NCBI GenBank assembly: GCA_043421945.1
Contig: JBHOGO010000006.1
Coordinates: 1-64,000, forward strand
Direction of reading: 5' to 3'
From: Thaumasiovibrio sp043421945
GTDB taxonomy: Bacteria; Pseudomonadota; Gammaproteobacteria; Enterobacterales; Vibrionaceae
Length of the DNA: 64,000 nt
Part shown: piece after piece, positions 8,580 to 17,562 of the stretch
How positions within the stretch are numbered: position 1 is the first letter of the stretch
Layout: every line of letters starts with the position of its first letter
Program-made: the position numbers and the translations under genes
The notes under the pieces: generated by a model
Told to the model about the DNA's origin: nothing
What the model saw: the letters and a program-made list of their open reading frames with translations, nothing else
The model's database searches: none

Positions 8580-8852
8580 TTAGTTTACTGAGTCTTTCAG
8601 TGCTTTGCCTGGTTTAAAACCAGGCACTTTTGCCGCTGCAATTTGGATCTCGTTACCCGTTTGTGGGTTACGGCCCGTACGAGCAGCACGCTCACGTACA
8701 GAAAAAGTACCAAAACCAACCAAAGAGACTGCATCGCCTTCTTTTAAGCTGTCTGATACGGCTTCGATGAATGCATCGAGTGCACGGCCAGCAGAAGCTT
8801 TTGATAGTTCAGCGTTATCTGCAATTTGATCAATGAGTTGACTTTTATTCAC
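8580..8852 (-). CDS. hupB: DNA-binding protein HU, beta subunit
   Basis: 90 residues, the exact HU length. It is a histone-like dimer that bends and compacts DNA. The sequence has MNKSQLIDQIADNAELSKA at the N-terminus and the HU/IHF signature VGFGTFSVRERAARTGRNPQTG in the DNA-gripping arm. The start is GTG (8850-8852) with an AAGGGGAT ribosome site upstream. A longer frame exists but would add residues before the invariant N-terminus. It lies between lon and ppiD, the usual place for hupB. Confidence 0.97.
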   Translation of the reverse strand: MNKSQLIDQIADNAELSKASAGRALDAFIEAVSDSLKEGDAVSLVGFGTFSVRERAARTGRNPQTGNEIQIAAAKVPGFKPGKALKDSVN

Positions 8853-8971
8853 GATATATCCCCTTTTGAACCTTTCCACTTCTTTGAGTGGCAAATGATT
8901 TAAACTCTTCTGCGCTTTGCCATCCTGACTAGACACAGAAGAAAAATAAGCATCTTTACCTTATAGCGACA

Positions 8972-9010
8972 CAAAAAAACGCTGACAAGAGATTTATCAC
9001 TATCAGCGTT
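8972..9010 (-). terminator. Rho-independent terminator after lon
   Basis: AACGCTGA and TCAGCGTT pair, and the minus strand continues TTTTTTTG. It starts just past the lon stop codon and separates lon from hupB. Confidence 0.8.
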
Positions 9011-9020
9011 TTGGGTTTCG

Positions 9021-11393
9021 TTAACTTTGCTTCAAATCACTCTTTTCAGCCTTAACGAGCTCAATCCCTGTTGGATTGTTCTGTAATGCGAGTTGCAGCA
9101 CATCATCAATCCAGCGCACTGGATGGATAGAGAGATCAGCTTTAACATTGTCTGGAATCTCTTCCAAATCACGCTCATTCTCTTTTGGAATGACAACCGT
9201 TTTAATACCACCACGGTGTGCAGCTAATAATTTCTCTTTCAGCCCACCAATCGGTAGTACTTCACCGCGCAGAGTAATTTCACCCGTCATCGCAACATCC
9301 GATTTAACAGGGTTTCCAGTCAGGCTCGACACTAACGCAGTACACATCGCAATACCAGCGCTTGGACCATCTTTTGGCGTTGCACCTTCAGGAACGTGAA
9401 CGTGGATATCACGCTTCTCATAGAAATCAGGGTTAATACCTAACTTCTCAGCACGTGTTCTTACCACCGTCATTGCAGCTTGAATTGACTCTTGCATCAC
9501 ATCGCCAAGCGATCCGGTATAGCTCAGCTTACCTTTGCCTGGCATTGATTCCGTCTCGATAGTCAGCAGATCACCGCCAACTTCAGTCCACGCTAAACCG
9601 ATAACTTGACCAATACGGTTGTTATCGTCGGCTTTACCGTAATCAAATCGTTGGACACCAAGGTAATCCTTGAGATTATCTTGACCAATTGTGACAGTTT
9701 TAAGATCTTTATTAAGTAAAATCTCTTTTACTGCTTTTCGACACAGTTTAGAGATTTCACGCTCTAGACTACGAACCCCAGCTTCACGGGTGTAGTAACG
9801 AATAATGCCAATCAGTGCGCTGTCTTCAATCGATATCTCATGCTCTTTTAAGCCATTACGACTAATTTGCTTGTTAAGAAGATGACGTTTCGCAATATTC
9901 AGTTTTTCATCTTCGGTATAACCCGACAGACGAATCACTTCCATACGATCAAGCAACGGACCTGGAATGTTCATTGAGTTCGACGTCGCGACGAACATTA
10001 CGTCTGAGAGGTCATAATCCACTTCAAGGTAGTGATCATTGAACGCGCTGTTCTGCTCTGGATCGAGAACTTCAAGTAATGCAGAAGCTGGATCACCACG
10101 CATATCTGATGACATCTTATCGATTTCATCCAAAAGGAAAAGTGGATTCTTCACTTCTACTTTCGACATTTTCTGAATCAACTTACCTGGCAACGAGCCA
10201 ATATAGGTACGACGGTGACCACGGATTTCCGCTTCGTCACGCACACCACCCAATGCCATACGGGTATACTTACGCCCTGTTGCTTTCGCAATAGATTGTC
10301 CTAAAGAAGTCTTACCAACGCCAGGAGGGCCTACTAGGCACAGAATAGGGCCTTTAAGCTTGTTGATTCGGTTCTGAACCGCGAGGTACTCAAGAATGCG
10401 TTCTTTAACACGCTCAAGACCGTAGTGATCAGCGTTAAGAATCTCTTCAGCTTTTGCTAAATTCTTTTTCACCTTAGAACGTTTTGTCCAAGGCACACTT
10501 AACATCCAGTCGATATAGCTACGAACAACCGTTGCTTCTGCAGACATTGGAGACATCATCTTAAGCTTTTGTAGCTCTTGCTCTGTCTTCTCTTTCGCCT
10601 CTGCAGGCATTTTAGCTTCTTCGATCTTTTGTTTAAGCGCTTCAAACTCATCCGGCGCATCATCAAGCTCACCCAGCTCTTTCTGGATAGCTTTCATCTG
10701 CTCGTTGAGGTAGTACTCACGCTGACTCTTTTCCATCTGTTTCTTAACACGACCACGGATACGTTTTTCAACCTGTAGAAGGTCAATTTCCGACTCCATC
10801 ATCGCCATCAAGAACTCAAGACGCTCTACGATATCAACGATTTCTAATACTTGTTGTTTATCAGATAACTTCAGCGGCATATGTGCAGCGATAGTATCAG
10901 CTAAACGAGCGGCTTCTTCGATTCCAGATAGAGAGGTCAGTACCTCAGGTGGAATCTTTTTATTTAGCTTGATGAAGCCTTCAAACTGATTGATTGCAGT
11001 GCGGATTAAGACTTCCTGCTCGCGCTCGTCCATCTCTGGCGTTTCTAAGAATTGCGCTTCAGCACGGAAGAATTCGTCTTCAGTGAGCTGCTCAATCTTG
11101 GCGCGTTGCTGCCCTTCAACCAGTACTTTCACCGTACCATCAGGCAACTTAAGGAGCTGGAGGATCGTCGCTACCGTACCAACATCGTAAAGGTCTTCTA
11201 AAGCGGGATCTTCAGTTGCTGCATCTTTTTGAGCAACTAGCAGTACTTGTTTGTTGTTATCCATTGCTGTTTCTAAACAACGGATCGATTTATCTCGACC
11301 AACAAACAAAGGAATAACCATATGCGGGTATACCACTACATCGCGTAGTGGCAGAACCGGGATCTCTATGCGTTCTGAACGCTCCAAGTTCAT
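9021..11393 (-). CDS. lon: ATP-dependent protease La
   Basis: 790 residues, full length. It degrades misfolded and short-lived regulatory proteins in the cytoplasm. The order is an N-terminal substrate domain (IPVLPLRDVVVYPHMVIPLFVGR), then an AAA+ module with Walker A GPPGVGKTSLGQ and Walker B LFLLDEIDKM, then a serine-lysine protease domain with the catalytic Ser in KDGPSAGIAM and Lys in LKEKLLAAHRGGIK. A strong sigma32-type promoter lies upstream (11428-11457). It stands downstream of clpX, separated by a terminator. Confidence 0.98.
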   Translation of the reverse strand: MNLERSERIEIPVLPLRDVVVYPHMVIPLFVGRDKSIRCLETAMDNNKQVLLVAQKDAATEDPALEDLYDVGTVATILQLLKLPDGTVKVLVEGQQRAKIEQLTEDEFFRAEAQFLETPEMDEREQEVLIRTAINQFEGFIKLNKKIPPEVLTSLSGIEEAARLADTIAAHMPLKLSDKQQVLEIVDIVERLEFLMAMMESEIDLLQVEKRIRGRVKKQMEKSQREYYLNEQMKAIQKELGELDDAPDEFEALKQKIEEAKMPAEAKEKTEQELQKLKMMSPMSAEATVVRSYIDWMLSVPWTKRSKVKKNLAKAEEILNADHYGLERVKERILEYLAVQNRINKLKGPILCLVGPPGVGKTSLGQSIAKATGRKYTRMALGGVRDEAEIRGHRRTYIGSLPGKLIQKMSKVEVKNPLFLLDEIDKMSSDMRGDPASALLEVLDPEQNSAFNDHYLEVDYDLSDVMFVATSNSMNIPGPLLDRMEVIRLSGYTEDEKLNIAKRHLLNKQISRNGLKEHEISIEDSALIGIIRYYTREAGVRSLEREISKLCRKAVKEILLNKDLKTVTIGQDNLKDYLGVQRFDYGKADDNNRIGQVIGLAWTEVGGDLLTIETESMPGKGKLSYTGSLGDVMQESIQAAMTVVRTRAEKLGINPDFYEKRDIHVHVPEGATPKDGPSAGIAMCTALVSSLTGNPVKSDVAMTGEITLRGEVLPIGGLKEKLLAAHRGGIKTVVIPKENERDLEEIPDNVKADLSIHPVRWIDDVLQLALQNNPTGIELVKAEKSDLKQS

Positions 11394-11427
11394 ATTATTC
11401 TCTCTTCCATTCGGACTCTTTAAGAAG

Positions 11428-11457
11428 TATATGGGGCTTTAAGCCCAAGATTCAACG
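11428..11457 (-). promoter_or_regulatory. Heat-shock (sigma32) promoter of lon
   Basis: Read on the minus strand: GTTGAA, 14 bases, then CCCCATATA. The E. coli sigma32 consensus is CTTGAA, 13-17 bases, CCCCATnT, so the -10 element matches fully and the -35 in five of six. The predicted start site is near 11421, giving a leader of about 28 nt before the lon ATG. lon is a heat-shock gene in E. coli. Confidence 0.85.
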
Positions 11458-11473
11458 TTATCACAGAGATAAA

Positions 11474-11501
11474 ATAAAAAAGGAGGCATTTGCCTCCTTC
11501 T
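11474..11501 (-). terminator. Rho-independent terminator after clpX
   Basis: AAGGAGGCA pairs with TGCCTCCTT around a two-base centre. The minus strand continues TTTTTTATTTTA. It lies about 30 bases beyond the clpX stop. Confidence 0.88.
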
Positions 11502-11530
11502 TGAACTCAAAACGTTGCTATTTTAAGCAA

Positions 11531-12811
11531 TTAGTCCGCACCAGCGGCCTGGTTATCAGTGTTGTCATAAATCAGTAAAGGCTCTGATTCACCTTTAATT
11601 ACTGACTCATCGATAACAACTTTACTAACACTGCTTTGAGATGGAAGATCGTACATTGTATCAAGCAGTACAGCTTCTACAATTGAACGTAAACCACGAG
11701 CACCTGTCTTGCGCTCCATTGCTTTACGAGCAATGGCAATCAACGCATCATCACGGAACTCTAGCTCAACACCTTCAAGCTCTAACAAAGCACCATATTG
11801 CTTAGTCAGTGCATTCTTAGGTTCGCGAAGAATTTGCACTAATGCATCTTCGTCAAGCTCACTTAAGATAGCTGTCACAGGAAGACGGCCAATGAACTCT
11901 GGAATCAATCCATACTTCACTAGATCTTCTGGTTCTACTTTTTCAAACAGATCGCTTAATGTTTCGCGAGCATCTTTTGCACGGATATCCGCACCAAAGC
12001 CGATACCGGTACCCGTCGCAACACGCTGATCAATCACTTTATCAAGGCCTGCAAACGCACCACCACAGATAAATAGGATCTTCGAAGTGTCTACTTGCAA
12101 AAACTCTTGTTGAGGGTGCTTACGTCCACCTTGTGGTGGAACAGAAGCGATTGTACCTTCAACCATTTTAAGTAGTGCTTGTTGAACACCTTCACCAGAT
12201 ACATCACGTGTGATTGATGGATTCTCTGACTTACGAGAAATCTTATCGATTTCATCAATGTAGACAATCCCACGCTCTGCTTTCGCAACATCGTAATCAC
12301 ATTTCTGCAGAAGCTTTTGGATGATGTTTTCAACATCTTCACCAACATAACCTGCTTCTGTTAGCGTCGTTGCATCTGCCATCGTAAACGGCACATCCAA
12401 CATACGTGCTAATGTTTCTGCAAGTAACGTTTTACCACTACCTGTAGGACCAATCAGAAGAATGTTACTTTTACCCAGCTCTACGCCTTCGCTGTTGGTA
12501 TCGCCATTACGCAAACGCTTATAGTGATTGTACACTGCTACCGCTAGGACTTTCTTCGCATGGTTTTGACCGATGACATAGTCATCTAGGTTTGCTCTGA
12601 TTTCCTGAGGGGTTGGTAGATCACTGCCGTCACGTTTCGGCATCACTTCTTGCACTTCTTCGCGAATAATGTCGTTGCATAAATCAACACATTCATCGCA
12701 AATGTACACAGAAGGGCCGGCGATCAGCTTGCGAACTTCATGCTGGCTTTTACCGCAGAAAGAACAGTAAAGCAGCTTGCTGCTACCACTCTCTTTTCGC
12801 TTGTCCGTCAT
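11531..12811 (-). CDS. clpX: Clp protease ATP-binding subunit ClpX
   Basis: 426 residues, full length. ClpX is the hexameric unfoldase that feeds ClpP and also acts alone as a chaperone. It has an N-terminal C4 zinc-binding domain (LYCSFCGKSQHEVRKLI, then YICDECVDLCNDII), Walker A GPTGSGKTLLAETLAR, Walker B IVYIDEIDKI, the RKSENPSITRDVSGEG pore/sensor region, and the C-terminal ERKTGARGLRSIVE block. It follows clpP with about 100 bp between, the conserved tig-clpP-clpX-lon order. Confidence 0.98.
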   Translation of the reverse strand: MTDKRKESGSSKLLYCSFCGKSQHEVRKLIAGPSVYICDECVDLCNDIIREEVQEVMPKRDGSDLPTPQEIRANLDDYVIGQNHAKKVLAVAVYNHYKRLRNGDTNSEGVELGKSNILLIGPTGSGKTLLAETLARMLDVPFTMADATTLTEAGYVGEDVENIIQKLLQKCDYDVAKAERGIVYIDEIDKISRKSENPSITRDVSGEGVQQALLKMVEGTIASVPPQGGRKHPQQEFLQVDTSKILFICGGAFAGLDKVIDQRVATGTGIGFGADIRAKDARETLSDLFEKVEPEDLVKYGLIPEFIGRLPVTAILSELDEDALVQILREPKNALTKQYGALLELEGVELEFRDDALIAIARKAMERKTGARGLRSIVEAVLLDTMYDLPSQSSVSKVVIDESVIKGESEPLLIYDNTDNQAAGAD

Positions 12812-12910
12812 TCGCTAACCTCTTTTGGACATACGTCCTTCTATTTCTATGCTTTGAGTTTATATCAACTCAACTAACTTTGCGTATCTCACTTTCGTGA
12901 CTAAGTTTGC

Positions 12911-13540
12911 TTAGTTATGATTCGCAGAAGTCAGTACCGCATCAACAAGGCCATATTCGACCGCTTGATCTGCTGACAAGAAGTTATCACGATCAGTATC
13001 ACCTTCAATCACTTCTAATGGCTGGCCTGTATGCTCAGCTAAAAGAGTGTTCAGCTTATTCTTGATCGTCAGAATTTCTTGCGCATGAATTTGAATATCA
13101 GACGCCTGTCCTTGGAAGCCACCGAGTGGCTGGTGAATCATGACGCGAGAATTTGGTAGGCAGAAGCGCTTACCTTTTTCACCGCCAGCCAATAGGAATG
13201 CACCCATTGAGCAAGCCTGCCCCATACATACCGTGCTCACATTCGGACGAATGTACTGCATGGTGTCATAAATTGACATTCCTGCAGTTACCGAGCCACC
13301 TGGTGAATTGATGTATAGGAAGATATCTTTTTCTGGATTCTCTGACTCTAGGAACAGCAACTGAGCTGCAACTAGGTTTGCCATGTGGTCTTCAACTTGA
13401 CCAGTCAAAAAGATAATACGATCTTTCAACAGGCGGGAATAGATGTCGTACGAACGCTCACCACGTGAGGTCTGCTCGACCACCATAGGTACTAATGCAT
13501 TCATAATTGACGGTACGGCATTTTTTTCTTGGTAGCTCAT
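12911..13540 (-). CDS. clpP: ATP-dependent Clp protease proteolytic subunit
   Basis: 209 residues, the normal precursor length. It forms the two-ring tetradecameric serine protease used with ClpX or ClpA. The catalytic serine lies in GQACSMGAFLLAGG (about residue 112), the histidine in RVMIHQPLGG (about 137), and the aspartate in the EGDTDRDNFLSA region. The N-terminal residues before about ALVPMVVEQ are probably self-removed. It is transcribed from its own candidate promoter between tig and clpP, and an inverted repeat lies in its leader. Confidence 0.98.
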   Translation of the reverse strand: MSYQEKNAVPSIMNALVPMVVEQTSRGERSYDIYSRLLKDRIIFLTGQVEDHMANLVAAQLLFLESENPEKDIFLYINSPGGSVTAGMSIYDTMQYIRPNVSTVCMGQACSMGAFLLAGGEKGKRFCLPNSRVMIHQPLGGFQGQASDIQIHAQEILTIKNKLNTLLAEHTGQPLEVIEGDTDRDNFLSADQAVEYGLVDAVLTSANHN

Positions 13541-13561
13541 AATCTTATATCCCTAAAATAA

Positions 13562-13593
13562 ATGGCCCGAATGAAATGTTTCATACGGACCAT
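13562..13593. repeat. 15-bp imperfect inverted repeat in the clpP leader
   Basis: On the minus strand ATGGTCCGTATGAAA is followed after two bases by TTTCATTCGGGCCAT. The arms pair at 13 of 15 positions by Watson-Crick rules. It is followed by the T/A-rich TTATTTTAG and could act as a weak terminator after tig or as a hairpin in the clpP 5' leader. Confidence 0.7.
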
Positions 13594-13622
13594 TGTTAGC
13601 AGATGATTTGAACCTATGTCAA
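13593..13622 (-). promoter_or_regulatory. Candidate sigma70 promoter for clpP
   Basis: A perfect -35 TTGACA (minus strand, 13617-13622) is followed after 18 bases by a poor -10 TAACAA. It lies between the tig stop and the clpP start. The strong -35 is the main support. Confidence 0.4.
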
Positions 13623-13636
13623 ACCTTTAGCAGCAA

Positions 13637-14941
13637 TTATGCAGGTTGTTGCTGATTCATCAGCTCGTTAAAGCTCACTTCTTTATCGGAAACTTGTGCT
13701 TTAGCTAGCAACGCATCAATCGCTTGCTCTTCTAGCGCAACGTTACGCATGTTGTTCATTAGTTCTTCATTTTTCTCGTAGTAAGAAACAACTTCAGTTG
13801 GATCTTCGTACGCAGAAGCCATGTCAGCGATCAACGCTTTAACACGCTCGTCGTCAGCTTTAAGCTCTTCTGACTTGATCACTTCACCAAGTAGTAGGCC
13901 TACAGATACGCGACGTTGAGCTTGCTCTTCGAACAACTCACGTGGAAGCTCAGGCATGTTAGCAGTATCACCACCAAAACGCTGTGCAGCTTGTTGACGA
14001 AGAACATTGATTTCTTGGTCAATTAGCGCAGCAGGAATAGCGATTTCGTTTTGCTCAACAAGACCGTTGATCACTTGATCTTTGATACGGTTCTTAATTG
14101 CTTGCTTAAGCTCACGCTCCATGTTCTTACGAACTTCAGCTTTAAGACCGTCAACACCTGCGTCTACTACACCAAATTTAGCAACAAATTCGTCGTTTAG
14201 CTCAGGTAATTCACGCGCTTCAACTTTATGAAGAGTAATCGCGAACGATGCAGCTTTACCTTTTAGGTTTTCTGCATGGTAATCTTCTGGGAAGCTTACT
14301 TCGATAGTGAACTCATCACCAGCTTTCTTGCCAGCTAGACCATCTTCAAAACCAGGAATCATTCGGCCTTGACCCATCTCTAGTGGGAATCCTTCAGCTT
14401 TACCGCCTTCGAACTCTTCACCGTCGATTGAACCAACAAAGTCCAATGTTACACGGCTATCAGCAGAAACTTCTGCTTCAACTTCAGCCCAAGTAGACTG
14501 TTGCTTACGCAGCGTCTCTAGCATTTCAGTAACGTCTTCGTCTTTTACTTCTACTGCTGGTTTTTCAACAGTAATAGCATCAAGACCTTTTAGAGCGATC
14601 TCTGGGTAAACTTCGAAAGAAGCAGTGAATACTAGGTCTTTGCCTGCTTCCATTTCTACTGGTGCAAACGTTGGAGAACCCGCTGGGTTGATCTTCTCAG
14701 CAACAATCGCTTCGATGAAGTGGCGTTGCATTACTTCGCCCATTACGTCTTGACGAACAGAAGCACCAAACATTTGGTTAACTAGCTTCAACGGCGCTTT
14801 ACCTGGACGGAAACCATCGAAACGACGAGTTTTCGCAATATTGCGCAATTGTGCAGTTACAGCATCTTCAATGTTTGCTGCTGGCACGGTAATAGTAAGT
14901 TGACGACCTAGGGCCTCTGTAGTTTCAACGGTAACTTGCAT
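13637..14941 (-). CDS. tig: Trigger factor, ribosome-bound chaperone and prolyl isomerase
   Basis: 434 residues, full length. Trigger factor docks on ribosomal protein L23 and shields nascent chains. The N-terminal ribosome-binding domain carries the signature GFRPGKAPL at about residue 44-52. The FKBP-type prolyl isomerase domain (SRVTLDFVGSIDGEEFEGGKAEGFPLEMGQ, written here only in part by its start SRVTLDFVGSI and end PLEMGQ) spans about 150-240, followed by the helical C-terminal arms. Codon use is strongly biased, as in highly expressed genes. It heads the tig-clpP-clpX-lon block. Confidence 0.98.
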   Translation of the reverse strand: MQVTVETTEALGRQLTITVPAANIEDAVTAQLRNIAKTRRFDGFRPGKAPLKLVNQMFGASVRQDVMGEVMQRHFIEAIVAEKINPAGSPTFAPVEMEAGKDLVFTASFEVYPEIALKGLDAITVEKPAVEVKDEDVTEMLETLRKQQSTWAEVEAEVSADSRVTLDFVGSIDGEEFEGGKAEGFPLEMGQGRMIPGFEDGLAGKKAGDEFTIEVSFPEDYHAENLKGKAASFAITLHKVEARELPELNDEFVAKFGVVDAGVDGLKAEVRKNMERELKQAIKNRIKDQVINGLVEQNEIAIPAALIDQEINVLRQQAAQRFGGDTANMPELPRELFEEQAQRRVSVGLLLGEVIKSEELKADDERVKALIADMASAYEDPTEVVSYYEKNEELMNNMRNVALEEQAIDALLAKAQVSDKEVSFNELMNQQQPA

Positions 14942-15121
14942 TTTCTTATAAACCTCAAAATTAACTCAGGATGACTGAGTAAATAACCGACATCAACGCC
15001 GATCGTGGCATCCTTTCTTGCTATGGTAGCAGTATATAACTATCACCATAACACCTGAATTCGCATTTACGCATCACTAAACAATCACACGCTGGAACAG
15101 GGATGAAAATAAAGACGCGAC

Positions 15122-15150
15122 ATTATAACGGGATCATACTCGATCGTCGA
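15122..15150 (-). promoter_or_regulatory. Candidate sigma70 promoter for tig
   Basis: Minus strand: TCGACG, 17 bases, then a perfect TATAAT. It lies about 180 bases upstream of the tig start. The -10 is exact and the -35 matches four of six positions. No other gene fills the 14942-15260 stretch, which I otherwise read as untranslated leader and promoter DNA. Confidence 0.5.
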
Positions 15151-15260
15151 GATAGCCGCGGCGAAACGTGATTTAACTGTGTTATTGGGGCGAAAAATCA
15201 GCTTTCAAGGGGATAAATTCAAAAAAGTGCTAGAGAAAGAAGAAAAATGAACATTATTGA

Positions 15261-15292
15261 CAAAAAAGGCCAGCATCATCTCATGCTGGCCT
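15261..15292 (-). terminator. Rho-independent terminator after the BCCT transporter gene
   Basis: AGGCCAGCAT and ATGCTGGCCT pair around CATCTC, and the minus strand continues TTTTTTG. It lies about 38 bases past the stop of the transporter gene. Confidence 0.92.
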
Positions 15293-15329
15293 CTATCAAA
15301 ACATCATCGCTATGATGACAGCACTGACA

Positions 15330-16919
15330 TTATAGCGCTTGCTGCTTCGCCATCTGGTTAGCGATCTTTGGGGCATACCACAAAGATGGAGCGATAATAA
15401 GCGATGCAGGTACTGCAGTGATAACAATAAATGATTGCAACGCCGAAATACCACCTTCACCCATTGATATAAGGACAATAGCAACCGCACCCATCATGAT
15501 TCCCCAGAATGCGCGTATAGCAGCATTTGGCTCTTTATCACCGGTGATCACCATTGTGATGGTGTATGTCATCGAGTCACCGGTTGTGACGATAAAGGTC
15601 GTCGTCAGAATCAAAAACAGTACAGAGATAAGCATCGGCATTGGTAGCTGCTGAGTAATCGCAAGCAACGCACCTGGCATACCACCGTCATTAAAGCCTG
15701 ATTCCACAATACCTGGTGTTGCGAGTTCAAACGCTAAACCGCTACCACCAACAATACTAAACCAGAAACAGGTAATTAATGGTGCCGCGACACTGATCGA
15801 CAAAATCAGCTGACGAATAGTACGGCCACGAGATATACGAGCAATGAAAATCGCCATCATTGGGCCATAACCAATAAACCACCCCCAGAAGAACACTGTC
15901 CACCAGCTAAGCCAGCCAGTATCTTGACGATAAAGTGCCATCGGAATCAAGCTATCGACCATTTGGCCGACACCTTCTAGGTAACCATTCACAATAAATG
16001 CCGTTGGGCCCGCAATAAGGATAAAAGCAATCAAAATAACAGACAGTACAATGTTATAGCGGCTAACAAGCTGGATACCTTTGTTCACACCGCTTAGTGC
16101 TGACAGGGTATACATCGCCATGGCAAGCAAAACAACAATAGTTTGTGTCACAAACGTATCTGGTGTACCAAACAGGTTACTTAATGCATAGCTAATTTGC
16201 AGTCCAAGGAACCCGATTGGGCCGATGGTACCTGCTGCGACTGCAATAATACTTAGGGCATCGATCGTATTACCTAAACGCCCTGTAATCGCTCGTTGAC
16301 CCAGTAATGGGTAAAGCAATGTACGAGGCTTTAGAGGCAACCCTTTATCATAATGCAAGTGCATAAGAACAATTGAAGATAGGCACCCCAAAATAGCCCA
16401 GGCTAAAAAGCCCCAATGCAGAAAAGATTGTGATAATGCGTTTACTGCCATTTGTTCTGGATTCGTTTCTCCGAACAGCGGTGGCGGCGAAACAAAGTGT
16501 GAAATAGGCTCAGCAGCTGCCCAAAAAACACCACCACCAGCAAGGAGTGTACAAAGGATAATGGAGAGCCACTTAAAGTTTTCCACATCAGGCTTAGGAA
16601 GCGCACCAAGACGCACATCACCTGTACGGCCAAGAGCCAAAACTAAACCGATGATGAAGTTACCAAGTAAAAGAACTTGCCAAAATGCACCAAAATAATC
16701 AGTAGCGAATTGAAAGCCGCTGTTGACTAAGGATGAAAGCAAGGAACCATTAGCAATCGCTAGCAGCATGAATAGGATTAGAAAAGAACCACTTAGTAAA
16801 AATACTGGATTACCAAGTTCTAGTTTACTCGCTAAAGAGGCAGGCTTTTTAGCAGACTGAGCTGTCGAGTAATCTGCCTCTGAATGTGTTGTTTCAGGAG
16901 CAGTAATAAATTCTGACAT
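15330..16919 (-). CDS. BCCT-family betaine/carnitine/choline-type transporter
   Basis: 529 residues with twelve predicted membrane spans and a soluble N-terminus of about 35 residues. The BCCT signatures are present: GGGVFWAAAEPISHF near residue 130, and the helix-8 block FFWGWFIGYGPMMAIF followed by ARISRGRTIRQL near 355. These proteins import quaternary amines or related zwitterions with Na+ or H+. The helix-8 aromatic box carries Tyr where betaine carriers have the third Trp, so glycine betaine is not assured as substrate. The C-terminal tail is short (about 15 residues). It is a single gene with its own terminator. The 16920-17153 stretch upstream holds its leader and promoter only. Confidence 0.9.
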   Translation of the reverse strand: MSEFITAPETTHSEADYSTAQSAKKPASLASKLELGNPVFLLSGSFLILFMLLAIANGSLLSSLVNSGFQFATDYFGAFWQVLLLGNFIIGLVLALGRTGDVRLGALPKPDVENFKWLSIILCTLLAGGGVFWAAAEPISHFVSPPPLFGETNPEQMAVNALSQSFLHWGFLAWAILGCLSSIVLMHLHYDKGLPLKPRTLLYPLLGQRAITGRLGNTIDALSIIAVAAGTIGPIGFLGLQISYALSNLFGTPDTFVTQTIVVLLAMAMYTLSALSGVNKGIQLVSRYNIVLSVILIAFILIAGPTAFIVNGYLEGVGQMVDSLIPMALYRQDTGWLSWWTVFFWGWFIGYGPMMAIFIARISRGRTIRQLILSISVAAPLITCFWFSIVGGSGLAFELATPGIVESGFNDGGMPGALLAITQQLPMPMLISVLFLILTTTFIVTTGDSMTYTITMVITGDKEPNAAIRAFWGIMMGAVAIVLISMGEGGISALQSFIVITAVPASLIIAPSLWYAPKIANQMAKQQAL

Positions 16920-17153
16920 TTAGGCTTCGCTATATTTTGCTTAGGTATAAGCAATGTGAATTCCGCTCACAAGATTACAGAATTATGTGAGCTCGATCAT
17001 ATAAGGCGGCGGATACTAGCATACGGAGAATCATCTCGACAAGTTAATGCGCATTTTTTGAGCGCTTATTAATCAACAAGTCTGTAAACGAAGACAGGTG
17101 ACTGCAATATAATGCACACTTCAAGGTATGTCAGGATGGGAAACATTGATAAC

Positions 17154-17188
17154 GAAAAAAGCCTGATGACGGGTTAAGTCATCAGGCT
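17154..17188 (-). terminator. Rho-independent terminator after tRNA-Arg
   Basis: AGCCTGATGAC and GTCATCAGGCT pair around GGGTTAA, and the minus strand continues TTTTTTCG. It lies 9 bases beyond the tRNA 3' CCA. Confidence 0.92.
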
Positions 17189-17196
17189 TTCGAATG

Positions 17197-17273
17197 TGGC
17201 ACGCCCTGTAGGATTCGAACCTACGACCACATCCTTAGAAGGGACGTGCTCTATCCAGCTGAGCTAAGGGCGC
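17197..17273 (-). tRNA. tRNA-Arg, anticodon TCT
   Basis: 77 nt on the minus strand. The acceptor arm GCGCCCT pairs with AGGGCGT. The D arm is GCTC/GAGC, the anticodon arm CGTCC CTTCTAA GGATG gives anticodon TCT (reads AGA/AGG), and the T arm is GTAGG TTCGAAT CCTAC. The CCA end is encoded. Confidence 0.97.
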
Positions 17274-17474
17274 GTTATGGGGGTGATTATACGGTTCAAC
17301 CCGCCTAGGTCAACGCTAATCCTCCATTAAATTACGTTTTTTAGTTCAACTGCTTAAAGTCTGGCCGCTCAAATCGTCAATAGTACAAATAACATTCATA
17401 TTAACTCGTATTTTTCAAATAAAGCGCCGATATTGTAATGAGTTAAAGCAATCAAGCCATGGATACAAGATTTG

Positions 17475-17490
17475 ACGCAAACGTTTGCCT
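17475..17490 (+). promoter_or_regulatory. PurR-type operator upstream of folD
   Basis: ACGCAAACGTTTGCCT matches the E. coli PurR box (ACGCAAACGTTTTCNT) at all but one defined position. It overlaps a -35-like TTGACG (17472-17477) and lies about 75 bases before the folD start. Repression of folD by PurR with hypoxanthine or guanine is inferred. Confidence 0.8.
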
Positions 17491-17562
17491 GGTGGATTTT
17501 GATAACAAAGTCTGCCAAAATACCTCACAAAGTCGACAGCCTATTAAAACAAAAGGAAAACC

